DNA from: Syngnathus acus
Lineage: Eukaryota > Chordata > Actinopteri > Syngnathiformes > Syngnathidae
Length of the DNA stretch: 64,000 nt
NCBI RefSeq assembly: GCF_901709675.1
Contig: NC_051105.1
Span: 806,001 to 870,000, forward strand
Direction of reading: 5' to 3'
The notes below the pieces were generated by a model. That model had not been told where the DNA came from. It did no database searches and saw only the letters and a list, made by a program, of their open reading frames with translations. The translations under genes were made by a program, and so were the position numbers. This document shows, one piece after another, positions 19,001 through 32,104 of the stretch; position 1 is the first letter of the stretch, and every line of letters begins with the position of its first letter.

Positions 19001-21575
19001 GTCCTCGCATCAGCAGTCAAAGCAACACAAAAGTGCGTTTGGCCGGATGCTAACCGGTGTAGCCGCCAGCAGGTTGGCCGATGGTGGTGAGCTTTGCGCC
19101 CCGCTGAGAGAAAATTTCAACCTCAGCGGGCGTTTTCACAACTTGCTTGGACACCTCTCATCGAATCAATTCTCTCCCCTGCGGTTGGCCGGAAACCCGC
19201 TGTTGCAAAATGGAAGGTCCGTTTAAAAACGGCAACACTTCTGGTTTGTGCTTTTGGCTGAAATTTCAAGACGATCTCGACTCGACCTCTGAAATCTCGC
19301 CCGTCTGTGCAACTTCCCGTGTTGGTGGAGAAGCGTAACATTGAGCAGCTGTTGAGCCGTCAAGGTCGCTTTGGAGCTCCTTTTGAAATTCCACCCAAAC
19401 ATTTTTTCCTCCCACAGCAACACTTTAAAAACGTGAATTTGTCGCTCTCCGACAGAGGCAAAGCAACTCCGGCTGATTGAAGCTTGACGCGACGTCACGA
19501 TTTACGCTCGCAATCGGCCGGCAATATGAAAGCCCCTTTAATCACTGTGACAATCTCCTTCGTTCTGAACGAGGCTTTCGACGCCACCGTTTATATTTCA
19601 CTGGGCCGTAATTCAGCGTCTCTGGCTGTCGTGAACAAACGCGCCATAATGAAGGCCCGACAAGCTTTTGTTTGCGCGCATGCAACAAAGTCTTCATCCG
19701 TCTCCGGCGTTTCGCACAAGTCCCGTGATGCCTTTCTGGTCTTATTAGTCTATGGTGGAAATGTTGTGTGACAATCTGAGGCAGGTCCTCTGAGGTAGAA
19801 ATGTCAGTGACAGGCCTATCGCTCTTTCCATTTCAGGCCGGAATAAAAAATACTCCAGCTGATAGCAGGGGGATTGTTGTGGAAAACGCTTCTGCTCCCC
19901 CGCCGTTGTCTTTTCCTTCCCGCATTAACAAAGATGGAGTTATCAGATAATAGCTCACCTCCAAAGACATATTTGTAGAGTGAGCTTGAGCTCTTTTTTT
20001 TTTTTTTTTTTTACTACGCCGCACTCATCTAAAGGTTCTCCGGAGCGCCGGCTCCTCTCTCGACAGAAGGAGACAAGAAAAATCACTTAGCGCCCGACCT
20101 GTAGGAGATGATGGAGCACTGCGGCAAGTGGCCCGCCCTCCTCCCGGACTGCATTAAGCTAATACAGTCTATACGTCGTGATAGCCACTCACGTCGACGA
20201 AATGATTTGTCCGGCCGCCGATTTTGAGCTTTTAATGGAGACCCGGTGGGCCGCCTCATTTGCTATTCATGGCTAAATGAGCTGACTTTTGGAGTGAGAA
20301 GCCCGCTCCACCTTGGACTAGCTCTCAGGTGGTTGTCATGGGAGACCCGCCTCTGTTTATATTTGGCACAGAGGATGGCGGCTGGATCTTAACAGCGCAT
20401 ACATGTTGAACGCCACTGGCCACGTGTGAGCTGACTTCACTTTGATGGGAATTCATTTTGCCAAAAGTGAGCAAACGCGCTCTTTCTGGAAGCACAAATC
20501 CCCTGCTTGGAACTTCTCTTCACAGCTCCCTTCAATGAATGCTTGTCTTTTCTCCTCTCGGTTCTGAGGAGCATTTTCTGTATTTTTATCTCATTTATTT
20601 ATTTATTGTCCACCATCAAGCAGTCCAGCAGTGCGCTTCACCTTTTTGGGGGCATTCATTTGTCGCCACGCTCATTATGAGCCGTCAAGCCCGATCGTCT
20701 GCATCCCGTTTGCTTACTTAATGAGGGAATCAATTTGCTGCCGGGGGAAGTTTTAATTAAACGATGAATCACATCATATTACCGTCGGACGTCTTTCAAG
20801 TAACGCTGCTCAACGTGCACGGACGAATGGCGCAGGAGACCGTCACGCTGCTGTGGACTAGTTGAGTTTTGCTCCTTGAATAGAAAGAAAGTTTTGAAAA
20901 AAATGAAGCAGTTGTAATCGTCGTGCAGGATCAGTCAAAAATAATTGTGAGAAAGATTTTTTATTCCCATCCTCCCTCTATCCAGACGACCTGTCACGTT
21001 TTATAATTGGTTCTAACTACCCGTCATTGACATGAAGTTGGCTAACTTAAGACCGATGTGCTTTAGTGTGAGATGATCCCAAAGCGTCTTGGAGCATCTT
21101 TGCTTCCGGCTCGTGCCGGTTGCGATGCGACTCGGCGCAAACACTTCGTGTGGGAAAAGCAATTGCTGCAAAATTGGGTGAATGCCCCCAAAGGCGTAAA
21201 AGTGACGTGCCCAGACATTGTCCAGGGAACAAGTGTGTCTCCACGTCCACTAGCTGATCTACTACAAGGCTAAACTGAGCCGATTGTCTTATCCTCTCTT
21301 GTGTTTATTTACGCGGTGCGGCTTTTGTGAAAATGAAACTCGCATTTGATTATTTATGGAGCAGCGCGGAAAACATCCTGGCCGGCGGCGTGTGAGATTG
21401 TAGAAGCATTACCTTGAGTGGATGGATGCGGTGGGGCGTAGGCGGCCTGCTTTCAGTTAGCCCGCCACAGGGGGAGTCCACATTGGGAATGAGGAAGTGG
21501 TTAAGACGGAATCAGCATGAAGCGGAACGGTAGAGGCAAGCGGCGCTTGGAGGTTGCCATTAGGAAAGTGGTCTT

Positions 21576-21820
21576 GGGGTGTCAAACTTATTTGTGTCGC
21601 GGGCCGCATCGTAGTCATAGTTTCCTTCGGAGGGCCATTATGACTGTCGACAGTATAGATGCTATAGATATAGATGCTAATAAAAATTGCTTGGGATTTT
21701 TCTCTTTTTTTTTAAAGTGTAATTTTAGTATTGACACATGAAGTCGACGCATAATTGGTCTTCGCGGGCCACATACAATGATGTGGCGGGCCGTATCTGG
21801 CCCCGGGTTTGACACCGGCG
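21576..21820. mobile_element. hAT-like non-autonomous element (MITE), about 245 bp
   Basis: The segment starts with GGTGTCAAACT and ends with the inverted form GTTTGACACC. Both subterminal parts carry CGGGCCGCAT- and GCGGGCCGTATCTGGCCCC-like GC-rich blocks around an AT-rich core. This is the common teleost hAT-derived MITE pattern. It has no coding capacity, and target-site duplications are not clear. Confidence 0.65.
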
Positions 21821-23760
21821 TTTTAGGCTGTCAATCATTAGTAGCTGCTGTGGCAGCAGCGGCAGGCTACCTCGTCACGCCTGCTAAGTCAATGATTTTC
21901 CTCAGGGCCAACTCTTGATGAAAAAGAATGATTAAGCTTCTGTGGCCAAAAGGCATCTTGGTAAAGTGGGCCACAGCAAAGCTTATCAGAGGGACCCAAA
22001 TGGAAACGGTTGACGTTTTGCTTTCACGTGGACAGTCAAAGAAATGATTGAGCGGAAAAGCGGCCTCATTCGTTCGGCGCGGCGATTGACTCCACGTGTT
22101 TGAAAGGAGCGGCCATTGCTCGTTGAGCTGCGTCGTGGTACTCCCTCGCTTCGCGCCGTGTCAATACTCTGCCCGACATTCAACTGGTATTTCGCGTTTG
22201 AACCGGAGCCACGGCTTTTAATGGACAACTTGGCGCTCGGAAATGTCAATCTAGTCAGAAGTGGAACGCGAGGGGAGGCCCGCTTTGACTGGCGTTCGTT
22301 CAAAGCCGCGCCGACTGAACTCGGGCAGAAGGGACGACGGCGCCTCGGAGCAACTTCAGCGCCAGCGTGGGACACGGGCCAAAACAATCTCAGCGAGGGG
22401 GCGATCCTCGGTTGTCGCACTGGTGACAGACAAATGGCCTTGCGAGCCACTGAGCAAGCCAAACACACTTTCGGACTCCCTCGAGTTCATTTCGATGAAG
22501 CGGTTCAAGGCGGAGGTCAGGAGCCTTCCACTTCCACAATCAGCTCAAGCTAACCACGAAAAGGCAAACGGATCGACTCTTGGCATTCTTGTACGCAATG
22601 TCACGAGTGACACAGGAAAAAAAAGCCCGCTTGAGCTGTGATCTCGGACGGAGCCTCCGGCGGGCAAAGTGATTAGCATCCGTCACTGTCCGCTCCTCCC
22701 GGACTGCGGGGGCAAGCTTGACACATGAATCGGGACGGAAATGGCAAAGCCGGGCAGCCCAGGCGGAATGCGAGCCCGGTCGACTGCAACGGTTTTAAAA
22801 GGTCAGCGGAAAGAGGAAAAGTATACTTTGGGAAAAGCACGTTTTAGCCTTTGTGGGTGCGTTTGAAAACCGCAGTCCTCGTAGTTCCTGTCGCTGGCAC
22901 GGATCGGTACCATCGTGTGGGGCAAAATGTCCAAACAATGGCTCCTTTCAATGACGACTACAAGTCTCTCAAAGCAGTCAGTCTGTCAGCAGCCGCAACG
23001 GGACTCCTCGAATAACGTGTCGGACAAGGTCGAAAGAGTGATTGACTTTGAAGAGATCTTGTAAAGACAGCCCACGGTGTCAAACGCTGACCCGAATCTC
23101 GTGAAAAGCAAGCCAGTCCGCTTGACGTGACTCAAAAGACGACGGACGGGTCTTTTGTAGTAAGCTATCGTTCCCCGTTTGCGATGGCGCGCTTCGGCTG
23201 CTCCGCTCCGGGACTCGGTGCAGTCCGTCCTTGACGATAGCCGCCATCATTCAGATGACAAGTTAAGCATTTGCCCCGCAGCTCACAAATATTCATTATC
23301 TTGACTTGGGCGGGCGTTTCACTTATTAGCCGCGTTTGTGTGTTGACATAAATCACGATTAGAAACCGTAGACGGGAATCAGCCAGCCTCTAATCTTGCC
23401 GTTTTCATTTTCCACAAGGAACAGATGCAAAATGGTCACGGATTAAAAGCTCTTTCATGATTCGACACACGTCAACTGACACGGAAGCTCTTAAGATGGA
23501 AAGCTGAAGCCGTCGCGACGGGGCTGCGGGTGACACTGACAAAACGGTGAACATCGACTCCTTCCCACCATGTTATCAGTCACCGCGTGTGATCTTGTTG
23601 ACGGATGAGGCCTTTGCGTAAACTCGAGAAGAAAGCCTACAACAGGGAACGTGCACGCTAATCTGACAGGAGGGAGGGATTCACCAATATGTCAACAGTA
23701 GAAGGCTGCAGCAATGTCCAGAGAAATGGATACAACAACCATATTGCATACAACTATAAC

Positions 23761-23799
<39 letters not shown>
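23761..23799. repeat. (TA)n microsatellite
   Basis: An almost perfect alternating TA tract of about 19 units, in intergenic DNA. Confidence 0.9.
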
Positions 23800-23805
<6 letters not shown>

Positions 23806-24440
23806 TGAGGCAGTTCCAGGTGAAAGTGGAGAGATTCAAAGTCTCCTTTCACCAGTAGATCAGAGGCGTCCTGATCACAGCGCCGATGAAATTTGCAAAG
23901 TCAACAATAATCAGACGGGACTGAGTGAGGATGGTTCCGTTCCCCCCGTCCCATTTCCAATTTGAAATTGGAGGCATACATCTGTCTGCGCTTTGCTTTG
24001 CTTTGCTTTGCTTTGCTCTGCGCCGCTCCTCATCCTCAGCTCTTTGATTGCAGGGAGAGGCTGTCATGGACGAATGGCATTGGCATTCATTTCAATGGAC
24101 ACAAATGATTTGAGATACAAATGCTTTGAGGTACAAGCACGGTGTGTCTGAACAATTAAGCTGCCATCTCAAGGGTCCAGTTTACATAGTGAGCGTAAAC
24201 AACATCTCCCTGTACGACAACATCCGTCCATCCATTCGTCAGACAGACAGACAGAGAGCCACGAGTGAAGATGCCATCCATCCACAAGCTCTCAGCTGTG
24301 AGACTCACGTGCGAAGCGCTCCTCCAGCGCAGCACCGCCACCTCCGACCATGTTGGTGCATGAGACTTGACTATGTCGCGAAATGCCATTCACAATATTA
24401 TCCAGCTTCTTCCCCAGTGCAATTTGCGTGATCTCATGCT

Positions 24441-24540
24441 TGTGCAAGCGTAAATGATTGCTTGTCAGTAGGTGGCCTGCGATTGGCCGGCGACCAATCC
24501 GGGTCGAGCCCCGTTCCCTCATCAAAAGTCAGCTCGATCC
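24441..24540 (+). repeat. SINE/L2-like repeat fragment
   Basis: GCCTGCGATTGGCCGGCGAC followed by CAATCCGGG resembles the internal part of a widespread teleost SINE (remembered consensus CCTGCGATTGGCTGGCGACC). It is a truncated copy. Assignment is from memory of the family, not a search. Confidence 0.45.
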
Positions 24541-27500
24541 ATCTATAGTCTACGATGCATGGGGAAAATGACACGCGCATGATTTACTGAAGCTTTCCCG
24601 ATTCTACCGAAACATTTGGAGAGTAGAGGGAGAGCAGATTCAACTGCGTTCAAAATATGCACTCGAATCACGAGGCTGTAATTAGATCGTGTACTTCCAA
24701 AATAGAGCGAGAAAAGAAAAGAAAGGCTGGAAGGCAGCTCGAGCACCTTTTGCGGACTTGCGCAACAAACTTTCCCCCCGTTCTGCCAAGGCGCTGACCG
24801 CTTGAGCTATTCAGCAACAAATGCGCACAAGAAAGAGCGAGCGAGAGAGAGACAGAGCGAGAGAGCGAGAGAGCGACTGCAATAGTCAACTTGCAACTTT
24901 TCGCTCGAAGCGAAAGAGACGCGTCTTCACTTACGGTGGACGAGTCCGCGTATCCCCGCGGTAAAGACCCAGCGAGCCTGCCTCTCCGGTCCGGTCTGGT
25001 CCGGTCCGGTGTCTCCCGCCCCTGCTCGACGTGCACATCCAACCAACAATGTCACTGCTCACTCTCCTCCTCCTCTTCCTCCTCCTCCTCCTCCTCTTCT
25101 TCCTTTCTCTCTCCTCCCTCACGGCTCGTGACGTCACTGAGCGAGCAGCCTCCCTCCAACGATCATCCAGAACATGGGCAAGCATGCCTTTGGGTCACCA
25201 CCAAAATGGCTTTGCTTGTAATTTGCTTGAAATGAAGTGGCACGTGACACGCCCAAAACGTCTTTCATCACGTAGCATTGCAATCCAGGTACGCAGTGAA
25301 GCCATCCATCTGTCCGTCCGTCTGTCTGTCTGTCTGTCTGTCCATCCGTCAATCCACATACGCAAGTGACAGATCGAAGTGGGTCGTTTGAGACGCCTCA
25401 GCGGTTGTCAGCGCGCCCTCTTGTGGACGCAATGATTGAAAAGTAGCACTAAAATGCAAACTCTGAGTTTGCCAACTGGGTTGCTAGAACGTGCAAGCCA
25501 GGGCGGCGTGCCCATCTACGACCTAATTATTCAAAGAGTCCGATAATCATTTCAAAAATCCACGTGGGAATGCCACGTGAGTGTTCTTCTCTCAAGGAAG
25601 CTGGCAGATTGTCAACTGGAATTGCCAAAGCGGCATTATTATCCTGATGACCCCCAACTGACTGGGCAAGTTCACAAAGAATTGTGATGACGTTGCACTT
25701 TCAGTATGTTGTGGCATTTTCGGATGGCGGGCTAACCCGCTGCGACGACGTGGTGACAAACGTGTGCGTGGGAGCAAGCAATGTGTGACGGCATAAAACG
25801 AGGTCATTGAAACAAGCTGCCAGCTGGAAAACACCGCTTCCCTTTCAGATGGATTCACTTGAGCTGGATGTCATGTTGATTGTCATTTCATAACAAAACG
25901 TGTCAAAAGCATCTGTCAGTCTGCAGGTTTCAATTCCCAAACGAGGCGACGAGCAGACGCGACAGCGTGTGTTATGTGGGAAATATATTTTGTGTTTCGT
26001 GCTTTGGGGGAATGGCGGGAGGCTGATGTTCTTGCTGAATGTTGTTTCCACGGGGAAAAAAGAGAGACCTAGTTTACATCCACAAGTGTCATAAATGAGC
26101 TCAGTTGTTATTTCACTGGTTCAATAAACAGGATCCATTTGGGGCCAGCCAAACATTTGCAAAAAAATCTCCAATGGAGGAAAAAAAGGCCAGCGTGAAG
26201 GAACTCGTTTGGGGTCGTTTCCGTGCGGCACGGTGGCGACAACTTTGCTTCTTGGACTGACAGAAAGAGCCTTCCTTCATTGTGCTGCTTCCGTTATATT
26301 CCCGATTTGCTGGACAATGACAAGCTTACAAGCGGGTCAAAGCAAAGGCGAGTCTATTTTGAGCTCGCGTCTTTCGAAGCCACGACGGTCGCAGCGGGAG
26401 CAAAGCGAGGCAAAGCGAGGCAAAGCTGCGGGCCGCTAATAGCTTGGCCTGGTGAAAAAGACGAGCCCAGTGGGAAGAGAAATTCGTCTCTGACACAAGA
26501 CCGGGCGAGCCGTGAGTTGCGAAAATTCATCACGTGGCTAACACGAGCCGATGCGAACAATTTGCATTCAAATTTGCATTTCCAATTTGTATCATTAGAC
26601 AAGTGTGATGAGTGGGCGCTCGTGAGACCAAGGTATTAGAGCCAATCATCAAAGAGGCTTTGTTTGAGGACAACGCCTTTCTTTCACTGGCCTGCATTTT
26701 AATCAGCCCAAATGAGCTCAAGCATGACGGCGCGCCCGTCCGCCTCTGCTTTTCAAATGATGTCACTCAGCAGCTTCCGACTGAGGGCCGGGAGGCGGGG
26801 CTAACGGTGCATTAATGGCGCAAACTCTCTCCATGGCGTCTTGCTCTCAAATTGCAGGGCAGTGTGAAAATATTGGCCAGGTCATATTTGAAGTCTTCAG
26901 CTGGCCAAGAGGCAATGTGCTTTCACATTAGCGAGTGGCGTGTTTTTTCATTTTTGTTTTCAAGCCGGGCCAGCAGATTGTCTCATTAGGAGTAATCGGC
27001 GTATCAGACTTCATCAAAAAGGAATTGCTGCTGAAACCTTGAAGGGGAGGGAGGGCGAGGGGAGCCGCTGCCGCCGCCATAATGAAAATCTCCATAATAA
27101 AAATCTGATTTGATTTCCTCCCTGTCACTCAGTTTCTGCCGGTCGATGACGCGGCTCAGCCCAAGCGTTTATCACACCTGATATTAAACGGCATTACCAC
27201 TTTCCGAATAAACGGATTGGTAAACTGTACGAGGCATGCCTTGAGATGTGACTTTCATTTGTTCTGTGGTCACAACTCAAAACATAGCTCACAATCACAG
27301 GAAATGAAATTGGCACGTGACAAAAAAGAAATATTTATGTTTTCCCTTGTGTGGGCAGATGGAGGTGAGCCGGTCAAATGCATTGTGTCCAAGCAAGAGT
27401 GAAAGCGCCGTTGTCTCTGGAGTGGCAAAATCCTCCAAAGGTTTGCAGTCAAGTGTGAAAGTGTCTTTCGGCCTCCGCTAACTAATCTCAGCATGAAAAA

Positions 27501-28430
27501 AAAAACTGCACCAGGCTCAGAAGGTCTTGAATATTGCCCGTGTATCAAAATCCTATGATTCATGTGATTTCTCATTATTTTTGCCTTGATCTTTTCTTTC
27601 AGGTTGCGTGCACTGTGAGTTTTCTGATTCCAACTATATAGTTCTTTCTCTTTGGCCTCACGCTCGATTTAATGGTGTAGTTGGCACTCGATCTCATCGG
27701 CGTCCAAATGCACTTTATTTATTTATTTATTTTTTTATTGAGCAGTCGGGCCTTAGGCTTGTCTCGGGTCCAGACGAGATCGGTCGATAGCTGCTCGCGC
27801 TTGTAAGCCGCTGAGAGGACCATGGAAGGATATCTGGATGGAAGTTCTCTTAAGAGACCAGCAAAGGTGATTCTCGACTCCATCTAGCTTCGGTGCGGTG
27901 CGGGCGGGCAGGCGGCTGTGACACCAAATGTTGAAGAAAATGAACACAAAGGTTGAAAGAATGCCAACTTGATGAATGTTGGCAGTCCACCAAGCAAATA
28001 TGTCAATTGACCCGCAAGCAAAAGCAAAAACAAAAGAGCGCCGGGCGCACGCATTCTTCTTTTCGTCCTTTTGGTTGAATGAGCCATTCACCATTTTGGC
28101 ATGGGCCAGCATTGGGCCCCTCTCGAGCCTCGAGTGGAAAGCGTCGGAGGAAAAACATTCTGAGGCGGCCGTGAGGGCTTGAGCAAATTGAGGCGCATGG
28201 TTTCAAAGGCCATGATGATATTTTTTGCTTCTAAACGGTTTCACATCAAACTCTGCAGAAAAGAAAAAGATTTTGCTCTTCAAGTAGCACCATCATTCGT
28301 GACCAAGGTTAAGATACAATTGGGTACAAAAAAATGGCGGCTTTTATTATCATCAAATCTAGTTTACATAAAAGTTCAATGAAACTGTAGCGAGATCAAC
28401 GTCAAACGAATTTGATTGAAAAGTGAAAAA

Positions 28431-28536
28431 CAACTGAACCGTACTTGGACGGTGGTTCTTTCACCTGCCACTAGATGAAGCCAACAACTGAACTGTACTT
28501 GGACGGTGGTTCTTTCACCCGCCACTAGAGGGCGCC
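28431..28536. repeat. 53-bp tandem duplication
   Basis: Two adjacent copies of about 53 bp start with CAACTGAACCGTACTTGGAC and CAACTGAACTGTACTTGGAC and share GGTGGTTCTTTCACC and GCCACTAGA. They differ at a few sites. Confidence 0.8.
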
Positions 28537-31500
28537 AACGTAGCACACAGTCAATTACTGCCCCAAGTCCGTCATGGTGACTAAGCCTGACTGAAGTCCA
28601 TTCTTTTATCCGTCGGTGGGCAGACATTGTTGTTGTATGTTCTTTGGACTACTTTACTGTTTACAGTTTTGATCTGTTTTTCTGCTTGCAGCTTCTCACT
28701 GCCTAACTTACCCGTGTTTTGTTTTTGACTTGAATCTTTCAAAAAGATGTCCCTCATATCTTATTCATTGGGCTGTGCTGAGCAGCTGTCTTTATTTATC
28801 TCTCTCCGTATTCTATACAAGGCTGATGTGGTGTTTACCTGTAGGCTGAAATGTCCTTCTAAGCAAAGCCAATCAAGGCTGGAATTCCATTCATAGCATT
28901 TCTTAGGTAACCGTGCGCTGAAACTGAAAATGAGTCAGAGCACTTTAAGGAGTCTCTCAAGGTCAAAGAGCGCACTGTCAGGTGACCAGATGCAATTTAG
29001 CGGACATCTATCGGTTCCCCCGGGCAACTCGGTCAGACATTTGGAGGTGAAAGATGTGAATGCACGTGTTGAGCTCATCCTCGTCGTAATTGGCTGATGC
29101 CTGGAGATGCTTAAACCGCTGACCCTTGGTTATTTTAGGGGGCTTTCAATTGGCACTCCAGTCCTCAGAGCTGAATGCTGGTAATTCTTTACCCTTTGTG
29201 TATTTTGACCAAAGAATGTCGGAAAAATGCTTGTATAACGATGGCACTTGTGAAACACGCGAGTCAGCAGAAATGCACCGTATGGCCAACTGCGAGTTGC
29301 AGCGCTTCTCGCATCCGCCCACCGAGCGCAAATTGAATTTCTCCTTGGGGGCGGCTAAACATATATTAAAAATCAGAAAGCGGATTTGTTCCGACAGCTC
29401 TTTAAGAGTGGCCTATTTGAGGAATTGCGGTTGTGAATGTCCCATCACATCTTTGGACAAATCTCCATCTCGTGTTTCAAATTGTATTCCAACTGTGACC
29501 TTTTCTTAACTTTAGCCTTGTACAAGCTTAGTTTTAGCCTTTTTTTTTTAATATTCATACTGAAGCATTGAATTGCTCTCTTGAATGCGTAGTTATTTAC
29601 AGCAATGTTTATCATGGCTGTTTTGAGTACGATGAGAGAAAAAAAAATAAATAAAGTGCTCATTTCTTTCCACACAGCCATTGCTAAAGTCGCTGCGTCT
29701 TTCTGTCCTTGGGTATGAAATAAAAATACCCCCCCCCCCCCCAGCAGGGCCAGCAGAGGCAGCATATTCATAAAGCAGGCGACACCGTGGACTGGCTACC
29801 AACCGAGTGCAAATTTAAATTTTCATCCTAAAATTGAAAGTTATCCCCCCACCACCACCACCATAATCCGATACTCGTGGAACGGCCGTTTGTGTGCAAA
29901 ATCTCGGGCGGAGTTCCTTCAGGCTCCGGAGATTGACATCAAGCTTCATGTCATGAGACTTTCCTTGAATGGTGTACACGGCTAATATGCGCCAAGACAT
30001 CGGCGAGCAAAGTAATGAAGCAGACGTCACGTAGCAACTGCTTACGACTCCGGCCGGAGAGATTCACCTTCGAGACAGCTGCTGTGACCAACGCCCGCTT
30101 TAATAAAGGCCGCAATCATTTCACTCCGAGTGACGTCAGCACCTCATGTAGGTCACCTTTGGAGTTTAGTGTTTCAGGGAAAGTGCAACTTTTTTCATCA
30201 TCAGAGATGGCCGCTAAATTGGCTAATAGCGCTAAAAGTCACCCTTGATCAATTGCATCACATCTCCCGAGCCAGCATCTCTTGACCAACAGGGACAAAA
30301 TCTCCAGCTGAAGTGTCACCAATGCTTTTGATCGCAACGACGTGAGACTTGGGAGTGTGGGAAAAGACGTGCACAGGAAATTCCAGCCAGCTTTGCTGCA
30401 GATCTGGTGACTTTATTGAACTTTTGTCCATCCGGATGACGGTGTGTGTGTGTGTGTCGGGGGGGGCTATCAAAGCACAGAGGCACAGATTCGTGAGTAA
30501 GAGTCCAGCTTGAATAATCTAACAGGCACATTCCTGTCTGCTGACGTGCAACCAACTACATTACACATACACACATGCACACACGGGTTGGAATGCACCT
30601 AACCAAATGAATTTGAGGCTTTGTAATCAGTATCAACTTTCAATAGCAGCCGGGAGCTAACCCTTATTTATTTATTTATTATATTGTATTATTTATTTAT
30701 GTATTATGTTATTTATTTATTATATTTAGGGATTATTTTCATCGACAGGTGCACTGTCCCAAATTATTTTTCGAACGAGCGGGGCGGGCAACAATCAAAG
30801 CATTTCCACTCACACTTTACGCAGGTACAAGTGTGTTTAATTTCACACTTGGCGGGTGGGCCGACACTCCGGGGACGTAACGTTTGTTTGACGTACAAGC
30901 AATTAAAAAGTCCATTTTCCACAACGTCGCTGCACCGTACAAATAAATGCAGTAGCACAGGGAAGGCCCACATAATGTATGAATATGGAGACGGGATATT
31001 TTCCTTTTTCATCCAGCATTTCATCACAATTATCCTTGGGTGTTTTATTGAAGAGAATCATGACTGTGGCAAAATGGGGGGGCCAATTGGCGCAGGCACT
31101 CCAAATGTGTTATGAAGGAAGCTGAAGCGGTTCCACAAAGGCCGTAAATCAAGTCGAGGGGCGAGAAGGATGAAAACAGTCGGCTAATGTCCTTTGCCTT
31201 TCCAGGAACCCTCAAGCCCACGGCGCTCTTATCAGCTTGCCTCGCTTCACAGACACCAAAGATGTACTGTGAGGAAACATGGCTGAAACTAAAGTCATGA
31301 GAAATCATTTGAATTCAGCAAATACTACATGAAGATAGAATAAATACAATGGCATTAAACGTGATGAATGGGCCCCTCGCGCCTCATTTTTCACAGCCAA
31401 TCCTCAGTGTGATTATTCATGCATCTTTCAGAGGGCCTCAGCAAAACAATTTCTCGTCGCCCATCCGTCTTGTGTACCTGCTCTCCATTGGGGAATCCCC

Positions 31501-31859
31501 CTCTAAAGGTTTTTCAAACGATGACCCTGTAAATCAGCCAAAATGGCTGCTTCAACTCAAATCGACGGACGTTCACTTCCATTTTCAAACACGGCCTCTT
31601 TGGAAAGACACTACAGCTGCAATTGACTATTATCTTAATAATCCATTATGATGGTGATCATTTTCCAATGAATCGATAAACCAACCATTCCTTTAAAACC
31701 CAATTTTTTCAAATTGACTGTGCAGAAAATAAATCCATCAATTCAATTTCAAAGTACAAGCAGATGTTTGCACTGGTTTGATTTCGATTCAACAAAAGGT
31801 AACATCTTTTCGATGTATTGGATTTTTTTTGGACACAGAACGTGTACTGCTTAGCACGT

Positions 31860-32104
31860 CAAATAATGACGTCATCAAATTGCACAGAAGTTGCTTTTCC
31901 GTGGACAGGAAGTGACTGACCATTTCTTGAACGCTATCTGTCGTCGTGCGCACGCGCGCGCAGCCGCCACTTGAGTCAAAGGGGAGTGCGCGCGCCCCCA
32001 CCGCAAGTTGACAAGCTTCGAGTGCGTCAACACAAGTTTTCCTTCTCCCTGTCCTAACTTGACAGATCGGGCTGCCGGTTCTTCAACACCACCAGCATCG
32101 AGTT
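31860..32104 (+). promoter_or_regulatory. Probable tfpi promoter and 5' UTR
   Basis: Upstream of the tfpi start codon lie a perfect CRE-type palindrome TGACGTCA (31867-31874), an ETS-type core in ACAGGAAGTGAC (about 31905-31916), and a GC-rich, CpG-containing stretch with CGCACGCGCGCGC at 31950-32000. The transcription start was not determined. TFPI is mainly endothelial in vertebrates, which fits an ETS site, but this is inference. Confidence 0.4.

Larger units (their letters stand above)
16060..31860. other. 16-kb gene-free interval between gulp1 and tfpi
   Basis: No coding exon was recognised on either strand. It contains (CA)n at about 16962-16990, T-rich runs near 19993-20012, a hAT-like MITE (21576-21820), (TA)n at 23761-23799, (CTTTG)n at about 23990-24018, a SINE/L2-like fragment (24441-24540), purine-rich (GAGA)n at 24838-24875, (TCC)n at about 25060-25100, (TCTG)n at about 25315-25342, a 53-bp tandem duplication (28431-28536) and ATTT-rich DNA at about 30662-30730. 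It could hold gulp1 or tfpi regulatory elements, but none can be named from one sequence. Confidence 0.55.

Noticed and set aside
25031-25369. Leu/Ser-rich frames near 25 kb
   Set aside because: They are produced by (TCC)n and (TCTG)n microsatellites.
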